Source of the DNA: Hetaerina americana
Lineage: Eukaryota > Arthropoda > Insecta > Odonata > Calopterygidae
Assembly (NCBI GenBank): GCA_022747635.1
Contig: JAKTNV010000023.1
Span: forward strand, 422,001 to 486,000
Reading direction: 5' to 3'
Length of the DNA: 64,000 nt
Positions 1 to 11,978 of the stretch are shown here, in pieces. The stretch's first letter is position 1. Every line of letters begins with the position of its first letter. Position numbers and translations under genes: made by a program. The notes under the pieces were generated by a model. That model was given only the letters and a program-made list of their open reading frames with translations, did no database searches and was not told the DNA's origin.

Positions 1-4
1 GAGC

Positions 5-313
5 ATGGGCACATCTATCAAGGAGTCCTCGCTTAAGGGCATTCCCAAACTCTCTCATGTGCATATCTGGAACCTTCCCAAAAATACCACGAAGGAAAGT
101 GTACTTCAGTATATTAAAGACGAATTGCTCGATTCCGCAAATGTTACTCCCGATATTGAACAACTTGTGGTTACACGAGGGGAGTATGCCTCGTTTCGCA
201 TTACCGTAAGGGATGATCTGGGTGCTGAACTACTCACGCCTGGTTTCTGGCCTAAATATGTTTATTGGGGACACTTTTTTCCCAAACTTTGCCCAAAATT
301 ACAAGTGAGTTAG
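5..313 (+). pseudogene. LINE-1 ORF1 C-terminal part
   Basis: This is an open stretch of 102 codons that stops just before ORF2. It contains the SFRITV and FWPKYVYW-type wording seen near the end of many arthropod LINE ORF1 proteins, in an RRM-like fold thought to help bind element RNA. The N-terminal part, usually with a zinc finger and coiled coil, would lie left of position 1. The ATG at 5 is probably internal, since the window edge cuts the ORF. The function is known for the family and is not shown here. Confidence 0.6.
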
Positions 314-318
314 CATGA

Positions 319-3161
319 AGTTTGTATGTCCTTCATGTTAACATTCAGTGTCTGCGGAACAAACAACTTGACTTGGAAGTGCTTATCTCTCATCACCAGC
401 CTGATGTAATTTGCATTAATGAGCATTGGTTCACGGCCAATGAACTTGCTTCTTTCCAGTTATCTGGCTATGTTGTGGCCGATGCTTTCTGTCGCTCCAC
501 ACTCAAAAATGGTGGAGTCCTAATTCTTGTTTCTGTGAACTTAACCTTTAGCCGTGTAACCTTTCCATATAATTGTCTCAATGTTGAACAGGTGTTCGAA
601 TCCAGTGTGACTATTGTCCACTTCTGTGATAACAGATTTTCTGTGACCCTTTGTTCTTTATACAGGTCACCCATGGGAAACTTCCCTTTGTTTTTAGATA
701 AATTAGTCAGTCTTTTAGAAGTTATTATTGCTAGGAATCCCAATGGTATGATAACTATTACTGGTGATCTTAACATTGACATGTTGGCTAACACAACTGA
801 AAAAACTGAATTCTTGAACATTCTTCAATCTTATAACTTGCGTGTACATAATAAGGAACCCACTCGCATAACTACACATTCTTCTACCTCACTTGATGTT
901 TTCATTTCTAATTTTGATGGTAATGAAGTAACTACTAGGACAATCCCCTCACATCTTTCTGACCATTACCCCATCGTTGCTACTTTTCTAATGAATGCTA
1001 ACATTTCTTTGGAGGTTTGTCCGACTCGATCTTTCAATAGCTCTAAAATTCATCATTTTTTGAATCTCTTGTGGCTTGAGGAGTGGCACAATTTGTATAA
1101 CAATGCCTCTTTTGATGAAAGCTTTCATAATTTTTATGCTAAATTTCTGCACTACTTTAACGTGTCATTTCCTGTTCAGTACAAGAAAATAACCAAGTCT
1201 CCTAAGTGTAAACCTGGGATAAGTAATGAAATACGTTTCATGGCTCAACATCTTAAACAGCTGGCCATTTCTAGTGAAACTAATTGCGAACTTAAGACTG
1301 AATATGCAAAAAGGAAAAAGCATTACCGTCAAATGCTACAGTCAGCTAAACGTTGTTATAATGACCATAGGATCATTAACTCTGATAACAAATCTAGAGA
1401 AATCTGGAAAATTATTAATACCTCCAGAAACAAACCCAGGAAGCAGTCTCAAATCCAGATTAAGGATTCATCAGGAGTTATTATATCAGACTTTTCCAAA
1501 CTTGCCTGTAACTTTGCTGATCCCTTTCAACCTTCTATTGCTAAGCAGAGCAACTCTCCTAATTTAGAAGCCATTGCTGCTACCCACTCAAAGTCCCTAT
1601 TTCTCTATCCCCTCACAAAATCTGAACTAAAAAATATAGTGAAGAATCTGGGCACAAAACGAAGCTCCGGTTTTGACGGAATTCCCAGTTACATTATTAA
1701 GCAATCTATTGACTTCATCATGCAGCCTCTTCATTTTCTCTTGAATGAATCTTTCCGACTAGGAGTGTTTCCACCTCCTCTGAAGGTGTTAAAAGTCATT
1801 CCACTTTATAAAAACAAGGGCGATAGACATGACATTAACTCTTGCCGTCCAATTTCTCTGCTGAACCAATTCAGCAAAATATTTGAGAAGGCATTCTATA
1901 TTAGGTTAATATCTTACCTAGAGGTTTCCAATCTCCTTTCACCATCTCAGCATGGTTTTAGGGAGCATAAATCTACTTCTTCTGCCAACTATCAGTTAAT
2001 AACCCAGACTTTAAACGCTCTAGATAAAAAAATGGAAGTCGCTGCAATGTTTTTTTGATTTCTCAAAAGCTTTTGATTGTGTTGACCACCAATTACTTCT
2101 CAAGAAACTCCAAAGGATGGGTATTCGTGGCATACCTTATGCTTGGATTAAATCCTACCTATTTAATAGAATACAACGTGGTCGTTTCTAAAAATGGCAC
2201 ATCTTTTGTTTCCCCAAGTAAGGTCCTTAATCGAGGTGTTCCTCAAGGCTCTGTTCTTGGGCCTGTCTTGTTTATTTCTTATATAAATGACCTTGTTGAT
2301 AGTTTTCAACATATAAACGGTGCTACCCCCTTGTTATATGCTGATGACACCAACATTATTCTTGTATCGCCTACTTTTGATGAATTGATAGTAAAGTGTA
2401 AACAGGTTAGCCACACCTTACTCTCTTGGTGTCGTAATGATTTCCTAGATTTGAATGTAGAGAAGTCTCACCTAATATATTTTGCAAATAAAAATAAAGC
2501 AAGCAAAGTACTTTCTATTGAAGTTGATGGGAAGGTGATCTCACAGGTACAAATTACCAAATTTTTGGGTTTCCACATCAATTCTCAAATTTCTTGGGAT
2601 GAACACATAAGTACTTTAACCAGTAAGTGAAGCTCGGCCTGCTTTTTAATAAGGTCCATTAGATCCACAGTTTCAGTGGCTGTTCTCTGTGCACTATACT
2701 ATGGTGAACTTTATTCTCACATAGCCTATAGTATCCTCTACTGGGGTTCATCATCTAAGGCCTTGGCTATTTTCAGGGTTCAAAAAAGAGCCATTCGGCT
2801 AATGAGTTTTGCTAAACACAATGCCCCTTGCCGTCCCCTGTTTAAAAAATTGGATGTATTGTCAGTGCCATGCATTTATATTTTCATGTAGTAGTACATA
2901 CAAAAAGAAATCTATCTGAGTATGTGAAAAATTGTGATATCCGCAAATATTCTACAAGGCAGAATGAGCAGCTGCACGTTTTTTTATGTGCGTACGAAAA
3001 ATGCAGGTGCTGGCCCTAATTTTATAGGCCTTCAATTTTATAATAAACTCCCAGCTGAGATTAAGGCCCATAAAAATGTGGCTGCATTTAAAGTTAATCT
3101 ACTTAGGTTCTTGAAATTGAAAATGTTTTATTCAATTGCTAAATTTCTTGATAATGCCTGA
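319..3161 (+). pseudogene. LINE-1 ORF2, endonuclease-reverse transcriptase, frameshifted
   Basis: An apurinic-like endonuclease comes first (motifs NIQCLRNK, INEHW, TGDLNID and SDHYPI within about the first 220 residues), followed by reverse transcriptase (FDGIPSYIIK, RPISLL, QHGFREHKST, GVPQGSVLGP and the catalytic YADD near 2337-2348). The frame breaks near 2050, where a run of T has one extra base, again near 2185, and further on near 2630 and 2900-2950. The C-terminal basic region is spread over 2676-3161. No ATG opens the frame: the open stretch begins at 319 and an ATG at 315 is in another frame. The catalytic residues survive, but the frameshifts make it inactive. Confidence 0.9.
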
Positions 3162-3262
3162 TATGTCTAGTATCCACAAATGACACTTTTTTTGTCACTT
3201 TCCCCTGACGAGTCTTACATCAAGTGTAACATTTGTAGCTACTTGGTCTCTGGACAAATAAA

Positions 3263-4790
3263 ATGTATTATTATTATAATATTATAATATTATTATATTA
3301 TTATATTATTATATTATTATATTATTATATTATTATATTATTATATTATTATATTATTATATTATTATATTATTATATTATTATATTATTATATTATTAT
3401 ATTATTATATTATTATATTATTATATTATTATATTATTATATTATTATATTATTATATTATTATATGATTATATGATTATATGATTATATGATTATATGA
3501 TTATATGATTATATGATTATATGATTATATGATTATATGATTATATGATTATATGATTATATTATAATATTATTATATTATAATATTATAATATTATTAT
3601 ATTATTATATGATTATATGATTATATGATTATATGATTATATGATTATATGATTATATGATTATATGATTATATGATTATATGATTATATGATTATATGA
3701 TTATATTATTATATTATTATATTATTATATTATTATATTATTATATTATTATATTATTATATTATTATATTATTATATTATTATATTATTATATTATTAT
3801 ATTATTATATTATTATATTATTATATTATTATATTATTATATTATTATATTATTATATTATTATATTATTATATTATTATATTATTATATTATTATATTA
3901 TTATATTATTATATTATTATATTATTATATTATTATATTATTATATTATTATATTATTATATTATTATATTATTATATTATTATATTATTATATTATTAT
4001 ATTATTATATTATTATATTATTATATTATTATATTATTATATTATTATATTATTATATTATTATATTATTATATTATTATATTATTATATTATTATATTA
4101 TTATATTATTATATTATTATATTATTATATTATTATATTATTATATTATTATATTATTATATTATTATATTATTATATTATTATATTATTATATTATTAT
4201 ATTATTATATTATTATATTATTATATTATTATATTATTATATTATTATATTATTATATTATTATATTATTATATTATTATATTATTATATTATTATATTA
4301 TTATATTATTATATTATTATATTATTATATTATTATATTATTATATTATTATATTATTATATTATTATATTATTATATTATTATATTATTATATTATTAT
4401 ATTATTATATTATTATATTATTATATTATTATATTATTATATTATTATATTATTATATTATTATATTATTATATTATTATATTATTATATTATTATATTA
4501 TTATATTATTATATTATTATATTATTATATTATTATATTATTATATTATTATATTATTATATTATTATATTATTATATTATTATATTATTATATTATTAT
4601 ATTATTATATTATTATATTATTATATTATTATATTATTATATTATTATATTATTATATTATTATATTATTATATTATTATATTATTATATTATTATATTA
4701 TTATATTATTATATTATTATATTATTATATTATTATATTATTATATTATTATATTATTATTATTATTATCATCATCATTATCATCTCCCA
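3263..4790. repeat. Octanucleotide satellite (ATTATTAT)n with two ATGATTAT blocks
   Basis: This tandem array begins at the LINE-1 3' tail. It holds 22 pure units of ATTATTAT (3289-3464), 12 units of the variant ATGATTAT (3465-3560), a 48-base irregular spacer (3561-3608), another 12 variant units (3609-3704), and 132 pure units (3705-4760). It then decays through TAT and ATC triplets to about 4790. Because 8 is not a multiple of 3, three units give eight codons, so the array appears as a long repetitive open frame (3697-4809) that is not a gene. The array sits in the plexin intron next to the exon at 4897. Confidence 0.97.
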
Positions 4791-4896
4791 AGTTACTGGA
4801 TCTCATTAAAGATTTTTCAGTCAAGATCAACTTAAATGCATACTTGGCTTTACCTGTGACATGCTTTACAACTTCTTCTCATAGAGTAATATTTAC

Positions 4897-5033
4897 CTCT
4901 TTCAAAATGGGATGATCACTGACGCCAGGGAAGAAAACCTTCATTATGTAGTTTTTATGGTCCAAGGTTGGAATACCAGAGGACTCAAGATCAGCCGTCA
5001 AATCTGTCATGTCAGTCTGAAGTTCGGCAAAAG
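4897..5033 (-). CDS. PlexA: Plexin exon: juxtamembrane start of cytoplasmic region
   Basis: On the minus strand the exon opens after ..CCACAACAG and closes before gtaaat. It enters in phase 1: the last G of the transmembrane exon plus CT gives Ala. It encodes [12 protein letters not shown] and then a segment ending HPILKE, the conserved juxtamembrane helix leading into the plexin GAP domain. That domain acts on Rap-family GTPases when semaphorin binds. The exon ends in phase 0 and the next exon must lie left of position 1. The [12 protein letters not shown] wording is strongly conserved in animal plexins, so the family call is firm. The A-class call is less so. Confidence 0.93.
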
Positions 5034-8000
5034 CTGTTGTGGATGGAGACAGTAGTTCCAAAGATTATTTAAAGATGCATACATCATTAATTCAAAAAAA
5101 GAGCCCGTCAAATGTGCCTCTGAAACACTCAAAGATGGAAAATTCAGTAAAACCATTTCAGGGCACAGAAATGTTAATTTATTTTGAAAAAGAAGCAGTA
5201 CATAATCATAGATGGGAAGTCAGCAAGGAAAAGAAAGTGACAACCGTTCTATTAATTTTTTTCTTGATGATAAAAACTAATTTTCCTACATAATGGAAAA
5301 TTTTATCATGTACTGATTCAACAAGTCAACAATAGTATCTACCTCAATCACTGACATTCAACCCATTGCAGTCTAGAGCCATTAGTATCAAATTACAAAA
5401 AAGTGGCACATGAAATCTCAAAAATATGCTAAAACACAGGTATACAAGCAAAACATAAGGATATTTATTAGCCATAAACCTCATTATGTAATTCCTATCG
5501 AACCATCATATGTAAATCTCATGTTCTATTCTAATGAACACCTGAATTTGTGAAAGCACAACAGAATTCATCTTATTCAGGCCTCTGCATTTTTAATTAA
5601 GTCCTCATTAAGTATAATTTTTATATGAAAACAAAAAGCCAGCTAAAACATGTACTGCAGTTGTGACCTTGGAGAAGAAATAAGCAGCTAAGAAGAATAT
5701 TTTCTTCCATTCCAGAGAGTATTTAACATTCATAGTGCAAATAGACTTGCAAAAAAAGGCAATTAGACACCTACTTTTCAATCAGGCTATCCTAAAATAT
5801 TGAGCACCTGACCTCCCACAAATGCCCACAGAATGTTAGCATTGAAAAAAATTCTCGGATTCAGAAAGTACCTCTCAAATGGCTTATCAACAAACTCAGT
5901 TATTCATTCCAATAAGTCTTTAATGAGTCTTTCATGCCAACACATTATCGATAAATTCATGGTTTTTGGCATATACCATCTATTCATTTGTAAGACAATC
6001 CTTAGAACATCTAAATGATATAATGATCACCTCTTCAAATCCAAGTAAGGGAGATTATTGCATATCAAGCTTTCTATTACTGTTTACAATAGGAAATAAG
6101 ACTGAGAACTTTTCTGATAACTAATGCCAGGCTGAGTGCTTATTACATTGTGCAAAAACTTTGAGGTCATCCATGTTGGACAACTGGCAGAGCTATGATT
6201 TCAAGCTGGAGGATCACTAAAGGTCACCATAAAATGAGAATTTGTTAAAATCAAAGAAAGCATGTTTCTTTATATCAAAATAATGTATTTCCACATGTAA
6301 AAAGGTTTCAACCCCATCTCAGATAAGGCCATCTTAAAACTATAAAGATGGTAAAAAGGTGGGGACAACTACAGCATATAACTATCAACAGAGGGATGGG
6401 GCTTTCAGAGATAAAATTAATCAGAAACTCATAAGTCAGCTGAAATGATGTTGTTTTCAAATAACTTAGTTAATTGAATAAATGAGTTCCATTAAAATTT
6501 AGATAGATAAAGATACTTGAGCCACAGAGACTAATTCAGCCATGGAATTATAGATGCTAACTGCAATAGAAGAAAAAAATCATCCTATCACCATTCTAAC
6601 AAGACTTTGAACATTAAAGACACAAAAAAGACATCCACATCACAATTTGAAGAATACATATGCCTATATTCTGAAGGATTTCAATATTATTTCAGCAGTT
6701 AGAAGACAATGATCAGAGTCAGAGCGAGTAAGGATTTTTCTAAAGCAAGACAAGTGCACAAAGACATCTACATACAATATGAGGATGGATAGTAGCAACT
6801 AAAATGTTAGCCTGGTATATAGTTTTCTGGGACACCCACTCTAATTCAGCTATTATGTTTGCCACCCTGATTATGCAATCCCAAGAGGGCCAGTAATATC
6901 CACTAATAGTACAGCAAGGCATATAACTCAGTTTCTTGCTTAAAAAATAAAATTATAGATGCTCACTTCACAATGAGAACCTAAATTCTCAAAATATTAG
7001 CCTACCAAAGAAAATTGTGCCCACATCTAGATTATTTATTTCACTAGTGAAAAAAGGGATATTTTACAAGTAATGATGCACAACTCCAGCTATTGTTATC
7101 ACAATAGAACCTTATTCCAACAAAATAATATCCAATGCATATACGTATTATACTGGGAATACTTTTCAGTTAAGATTTGGGGATCATGCATAAATATTTA
7201 TCCAACCTAAAACAGAAGATACATTTCCATTAGTATTCATGCTGCCCACACTGTAAAAAATCACATTTGTTAGGTGAAGCATATGAAATGTGAGCACATG
7301 TAAACAAAAACAGGAAATTAGAATACATGGTAATACCACGCAAGTAGGCACCACCATAGCGATGAGGATCCCATGTGCACATCCGAGTGAATGCTGAAAA
7401 AAATTGGAGAAAGTCTTAACTCCTGCCAATCACCTCTTCAAAGACCACTTATAAAACAGATCTTTTCCCTCCCAACATAAAATTGGACAAGATTTTTTTA
7501 TTCACATAAATAGGAGTAAAAAATGATTCTAACTTCAGATTAATTTTAAATTAGATGAGCCAGACAATTTCTTAAAGATGCATAAATGTTCTTTGATTCA
7601 GACTCATTTCTAGTAACTGAATTTAAGCTAAGGCTTCATGCATAAAATGCACCTAAACTGATATTCTAATGGTAATGGCAACCATGCAATTGGTAATCAT
7701 TGCAACCTTGAGATGTATTTATCCTAAATTATATATCAGTCAAAATAGTGGCTTGGTTTAAAACAATTTTTTACAATGGAAATTCATCAAAAACAGCCAT
7801 GAACTATGTATTTGGCATTCTCTTTGTACTGAAACACCCGTTCAAAAATAATTCCAAGTAACCACGAGTGCCAAGGGTTGGATGAGAACACAACCAGCAT
7901 TCATTCACCCAGTAGCCCAAAAAAATCTATCTCAATAATAAAATATTCTGCTATTAAAACATCAAAGTCCCTAAAACCGTACATTATTACTTTCACACAA

Positions 8001-8480
8001 TTCTCACATTACTTTCCTTATTAAATATAATGGAAAATAATGATATTTAAGCACAAGCCCATCCATCATATTACAATCAATCCCAAAATTTCCCTAGAAA
8101 GTTTCTGCAAATGTTAGTTGACACAAGAAAGAACAGTCTTGCATTAAAAATAATAGAGAATGCCTACAAATGGTTAGATTTTTGTGTGTTTGGTTTTTGT
8201 TCCATCTGCCTGCCATAACCTGTACTGCCTAAGCTGGTGACCTGCACAGGAAGGTCATGTTACAACATATAATGTGGGTCTTTCAATATTACCTTGGAAA
8301 ATCCTAGAGATGGCACTTATAATATTGGAAGAGGTTTGCCTGTAGTTAGCCTCATCTTTCACTAGACAGCTGTTGAAGTTTCAGTTCTATCCATCTTACG
8401 GTTTCATTTCCATAGTCGATTGAAACAATACACTTTTGTTTATTTAGAAAAATGGAATTCAAATGAGTTTCATGTCTTGA
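5034..8480. other. Plexin intron, AT-rich, nothing recognised
   Basis: This is the intron between the juxtamembrane and transmembrane exons. It is uniformly AT-rich with short, unrelated open frames. I saw no repeat family, RNA gene or exon-like segment in it. Confidence 0.6.
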
Positions 8481-9480
8481 TTATATAATTATATTTAAAA
8501 GGCTTAATATCAAAAGAGATCAAAGCCAAGTTGGTTAGAGTCCATGGCATATCTGCTTCAGTGTTTATGACTGTTTAAAACTGGGTAAATGAATTTAAAC
8601 ATGGCTGTACATCCACAAATGATGAACACTGTTCAGGATGTCCAGTGGAAGTAACTTCCTTTGATATGATTGACAAAATCCGTTCACAGGGTTCGGAAAC
8701 TAGTTGAAGCCACAGGCATGTGACAAGGTACAGCGCATTTAATAATGCCCAAAAAATTGTTTATTAAAAAAAACCCTACAAGATGGGTGCAACATTTGCT
8801 CTCAGTGGAGAATAAACACAATTTTGTGGTTGGTTCAGAGACTGGTTTGGTGCTTTGCCATTGTAATCCTGATGAGTTTCCATGCTGATACATAACTTTG
8901 GATGAAACATGGATAAAGTACCATGTTCCAGATACAAAGGAACAGTCAAAACACTGGGTTTCTATAGGCTCTGAAGATGTCAGGAATGGTGAAATCAGCC
9001 GGTAATGGCCATGTTATGACGAGATGTATGTACCCAAAATCACCTACATCAATTACTTGCAAAAAGGACAAATGATAAATTGAAAGTCTGTGTCGTTATT
9101 GTGCCAGTTCAGCAAAGAAATCAAGAAAAAAATTCCCTCATTAGACGGAGAAAAAAATCCTCTTCAATCAAGAAAATGCATGGGTTTCAATGCACATCTG
9201 TACAGTTTCAATGGTGAAAATTATGAAATTAGAGTTCGAATTAGGACAATATCCACCACATTCACCAGATTTGCCCCAGTGAAACTTTTTTATTTCCAAA
9301 CTTGAAAAAAAAAAAAAAGGTTCGATGGAAAACTATTCATATTGAATGAGGAGGTTATTGCCAATACAGATGCCTTTTGAAGACCTTCTACAATCTTACT
9401 TTTTGGACAGCTTTAATAGGTTAGAGAAATGCTGGGAAAAGCATATCAAGCTAATAAGAAATTATGTTGAAAAATAATAA
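8480..9480 (+). pseudogene. Decayed mariner transposase (MLE-7)
   Basis: Fragments in three frames align in order with a mariner transposase. They are a helix-turn-helix region with VNEFKHGCTSTNDEH (about 8590-8640), the first catalytic motif LDETWIKYHVPDTKEQS (about 8900-8950), INYLQKGQ (about 9050-9075), and the third catalytic block PPHSPDLPQ followed by a stop and NFF (about 9255-9300). The second catalytic motif, normally H-x-DNA, is not recognisable. Many stops and indels make this the oldest mariner in the window. No terminal inverted repeats were found, so the ends are approximate. It lies in the plexin intron, antisense to the gene. Confidence 0.85.
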
Positions 9481-9575
9481 AAAAATTACCCAAAAGAAAT
9501 TGTTTTTCTATTTTTTCCTAGGAACGTATTGAACGAGCCATGCATCATTGTCTATATATTTCGATTTGAAGCATA

Positions 9576-10899
9576 CTACCTTGATCAAAAATTTCCCGGA
9601 ATTTATTCAGAAAATTAAAAATACAAGTTTATTCATCTAAATCTATATTGTCCCCTTCAAAGTAATCCCCATCGACTGCAACACACTTATGCCAGCGCTT
9701 GATCCAATCCTCGAAACATTTTTTATATTCGGTTTTCGGTATGTCCATCAGTGCTTCCTGCGATTTTTCCATTACTTCCTCTCGGCTGCTAAAACGCGTT
9801 CCCCGTAATGGTTTTTTAACTCGATTGAACAGAAAGAAGTCACAGGGAGCCAAATCAGGTGAATTCGGTGGCTGTTGGATGGTATTTGTTGCATTTTTCG
9901 TCAAAAAATTACGAATAATGATAGCACTGTGCGACGGTGCGTTATCATGGTGCAAAATCCACGAGTTTTCTGCCCACATTTCTGGTCTCTTTCGGCGAAT
10001 TGCTTCGCGCAAACGTCTCATAACGCCCAAATAATACTCTTTGTTTACTGTCTGGCCTTCTGGCAAAAATTCATGATGCACTACACCGTTGTAATCCATG
10101 AAAACCGTCAGCATTGCCTTCTTTTTTGACTGAAAACGACGTGGTTTTTTTGGTCTCGGCTCATTTGGTGAACGCCATTCACTTGCCTGATGTCTGGATT
10201 GCGTGTCGTACTCATAAACCCACGTCTCGTCTCCAGTAATGATCCTTTTGATGAATGTGGGATCGGATTCAGCCTCGCAAATCATGTCTTTTGCGACGTC
10301 AACACGGTCTCTTTTTTGCATGAAATTGAGGTCTTTTGGCACCAACTTTGCTGCTACACGACGGAAACCCAAATCATTAACCACAATGTCTTGGGCGGAT
10401 CCATAGGCAATGTTCAAGTCCTCCGCTATTTCTCTGATGCGGTTATTGACCAACATTTCTTTTACTTTATCAATTTTTTCACCGACTTTCGATGTCGATG
10501 GTCTGCCACTGCGTTCATCATCTTCGATTGACTCACGACCACTTCTGAACCGCTCGTGCCACTGGTAAACGACGGTTTTTTTTAGAGAATCGTTGCCGAA
10601 ACACTTTTCCAACATTTCCAACGTCCGTGCGCCACTAAATCCGTTTTTTACGCAAAATGTAATACAAGTTTGTTGTTGCAAATTTAAATCCATTTCTGAA
10701 ATTGTAAAAAATCGCCAACACACACAGAGATAGATGTACTCTTGGCTACGTAACTTTTGCAAATGTCAAGTTATGACACTAAGATTTAAAGGGAATATCA
10801 ACAACAGATGTACCAATTTAACAAAAAAAAACAGAACTCAAATCGGAACGATGGGAGCGCCACACGGTGGTTATTCCGGGAACTTTTTGATCAAGGTAG
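9576..10899 (-). mobile_element. Full-length mariner element MLE-1, copy A
   Basis: Both ends carry the same terminal inverted repeat (CTACCTTGATCAAAAA.TTCCCGG at 9576, reverse complement ending at 10899). The element is flanked by TA on each side (9574-9575 and 10900-10901), the mariner target duplication. It is 1324 bases long, with one transposase gene on the minus strand, the same strand as plexin. A second copy of the family lies at 60417-61738. The two read as near-identical by eye, which suggests recent transposition. Confidence 0.97.
9629..10693 (-). CDS. Mariner transposase, D34D type, open frame
   Basis: This is a cut-and-paste transposase for its own element. I start it at the Met of MDLNLQQQTC (354 codons); the frame is open 23 codons further upstream, but that part would be 5' leader. 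Order of parts: two helix-turn-helix units (WHERFRSG linker and GRPSTS hinge), then the DDE domain with GDETWVYEYD, HHDNAPSHSA and SPDLAPCDFF. Exactly 34 residues separate the second and third Asp, the mariner signature. Compared with copy B, three residues (KLT) are missing from the second helix-turn-helix, after VNNR. All three catalytic Asp are present, but the helix-turn-helix deletion may block DNA binding. Confidence 0.93.
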   Translation of the reverse strand: MDLNLQQQTCITFCVKNGFSGARTLEMLEKCFGNDSLKKTVVYQWHERFRSGRESIEDDERSGRPSTSKVGEKIDKVKEMLVNNRIREIAEDLNIAYGSAQDIVVNDLGFRRVAAKLVPKDLNFMQKRDRVDVAKDMICEAESDPTFIKRIITGDETWVYEYDTQSRHQASEWRSPNEPRPKKPRRFQSKKKAMLTVFMDYNGVVHHEFLPEGQTVNKEYYLGVMRRLREAIRRKRPEMWAENSWILHHDNAPSHSAIIIRNFLTKNATNTIQQPPNSPDLAPCDFFLFNRVKKPLRGTRFSSREEVMEKSQEALMDIPKTEYKKCFEDWIKRWHKCVAVDGDYFEGDNIDLDE

Positions 10900-10901
10900 T
10901 A

Positions 10902-11557
10902 TTTCAGACCATGGTGGTTAATTTCATCGGTTTAGAATACTACTTAATGGACTCCATGAAAACCTGAATTTGCAGATTTTCTTTTATTGCATTTCAGAGT
11001 GCAACCCTGAAAGATAAAAATATGAGACAAAAATATTTTTACATTCAGTCATGATACCATAATCATATACATTTACTTTTAGTATTACAAAGCATTTATG
11101 GAATAATATTGGAAAGGTATCTTTTGAAATAATTTTTTTCCCTCTACGCCCAAGATGAGAAAATATCTTTTATTTTTTTAATAAAAAAAGTTATTTTTTA
11201 TTCATTCCCATTGTCTAGTAAAGAAACTTCCTTTCGAACTTTTTTTTTCATTTTAGCCATTTGAACTCCTCAAATTCTTATTTAATCGATCCTTTTTCAT
11301 ACCCAAATGAAATTCATTTCGTTTGCCAAAACTAGGGACGAAGTTTGGATTTTGAGGATTTGATCAATTATTCTCGAAGGCGAGGGGATTGGCTACTAAG
11401 AAAAGAATGTCATTGAACCTTTCCCTGAAAAAAGTTTTTAATTTTTTAACATACACTAAAATACCTAACTAACCCAAACTCGTCATTCTTTACATAGGCA
11501 CTATGTACAGATTCAACAATGTTTTAGCAAACATCATGGGGAAATATAGAAGCTCAC
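10902..11557. other. Plexin intron, nothing recognised
   Basis: This is AT-rich intron sequence with homopolymer runs between mariner copy A and the transmembrane exon. No open frame or repeat family was recognised. Confidence 0.6.
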
Positions 11558-11978
11558 CTTGTTTACATTCAGATCGCACATTGCTTTCTAATGTGTCCAT
11601 TTGAATTTGGATCCTCTTGTATTCCCGTTCGGCCTGTGTTGATTTTCGACGGTAAACTATTAGTACAATCACAAAGAGAAAAACCAGAAGAAAGGTTCCA
11701 GCTGCAATGCCAGCAATTGCTTCAGGTGGAAAAGCATATGGCTTCATAACTTCATATCTCAAGTAACCAATTGGAAATCTTAAACTCCTCCCAACTCGGA
11801 CAACCACCAAGGGAAGGTTTGAGTCAGTTATGCCACCATTTTCATCTGTCCCAGCTGGCTGTGAATCTGGTGGTGTGCAGACTAGCTGAGTCATTGCTAA
11901 TGATGTAACGTTACATGGTTTCTGCCCAATCGTCACATTGACGTCAGACTCATCACTGGCTAGATTCAAGTTCTCTCC
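11558..11978 (-). CDS. PlexA: Plexin exon: last IPT segment, transmembrane helix
   Basis: The exon (421 bases) starts GGAGAGAAC after ..ttcaaag and ends ..AACAAG before gtgagc. It continues LVIE from the previous exon as [18 protein letters not shown], an IPT/TIG strand. Then come a short extracellular linker and a hydrophobic helix ([20 protein letters not shown]), followed by the stop-transfer YRRKST and a basic, Leu/Met-heptad juxtamembrane segment ([13 protein letters not shown]). This places the membrane crossing of the receptor here. It exits in phase 1, matching the exon at 4897-5033. The order of IPT, helix and [12 protein letters not shown] is diagnostic for plexins. Confidence 0.95.

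Larger units (their letters stand above)
1..3270 (+). mobile_element. CR1/Jockey-like non-LTR retrotransposon (LINE-1), 5' end outside window
   Basis: This is a LINE in plus orientation: an ORF1 tail, an endonuclease-reverse transcriptase ORF2 and a 3' tail ending in AATAAAATGTATTATTATT that merges into the satellite. Clade assignment rests on the ORF2 C-terminus, which has the arthropod CR1/Jockey pattern of a short basic region ending with FY-x-x-x-x-FL. The copy is decayed: ORF2 has several frameshifts. It lies in a plexin intron, antisense to that gene. The exact clade is an inference from motif style; a reverse-transcriptase tree would settle it. Confidence 0.9.

Noticed and set aside
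3263..4790. CRISPR-like or centromeric array
   Set aside because: An 8-base unit with no spacers cannot be CRISPR, and 1.5 kb in an intron is far too short to call centromeric.
3697..4809. Open frame of 370 codons with repeating YYYIIILL pattern
   Set aside because: It is the translation of an octanucleotide satellite; any frame is open because the unit contains no stop in that phase.
9699..10531. Plus-strand open frames opposite the MLE-1 transposase
   Set aside because: They are antisense shadows of the transposase; the same shadows recur over copy B at 61185-61615.
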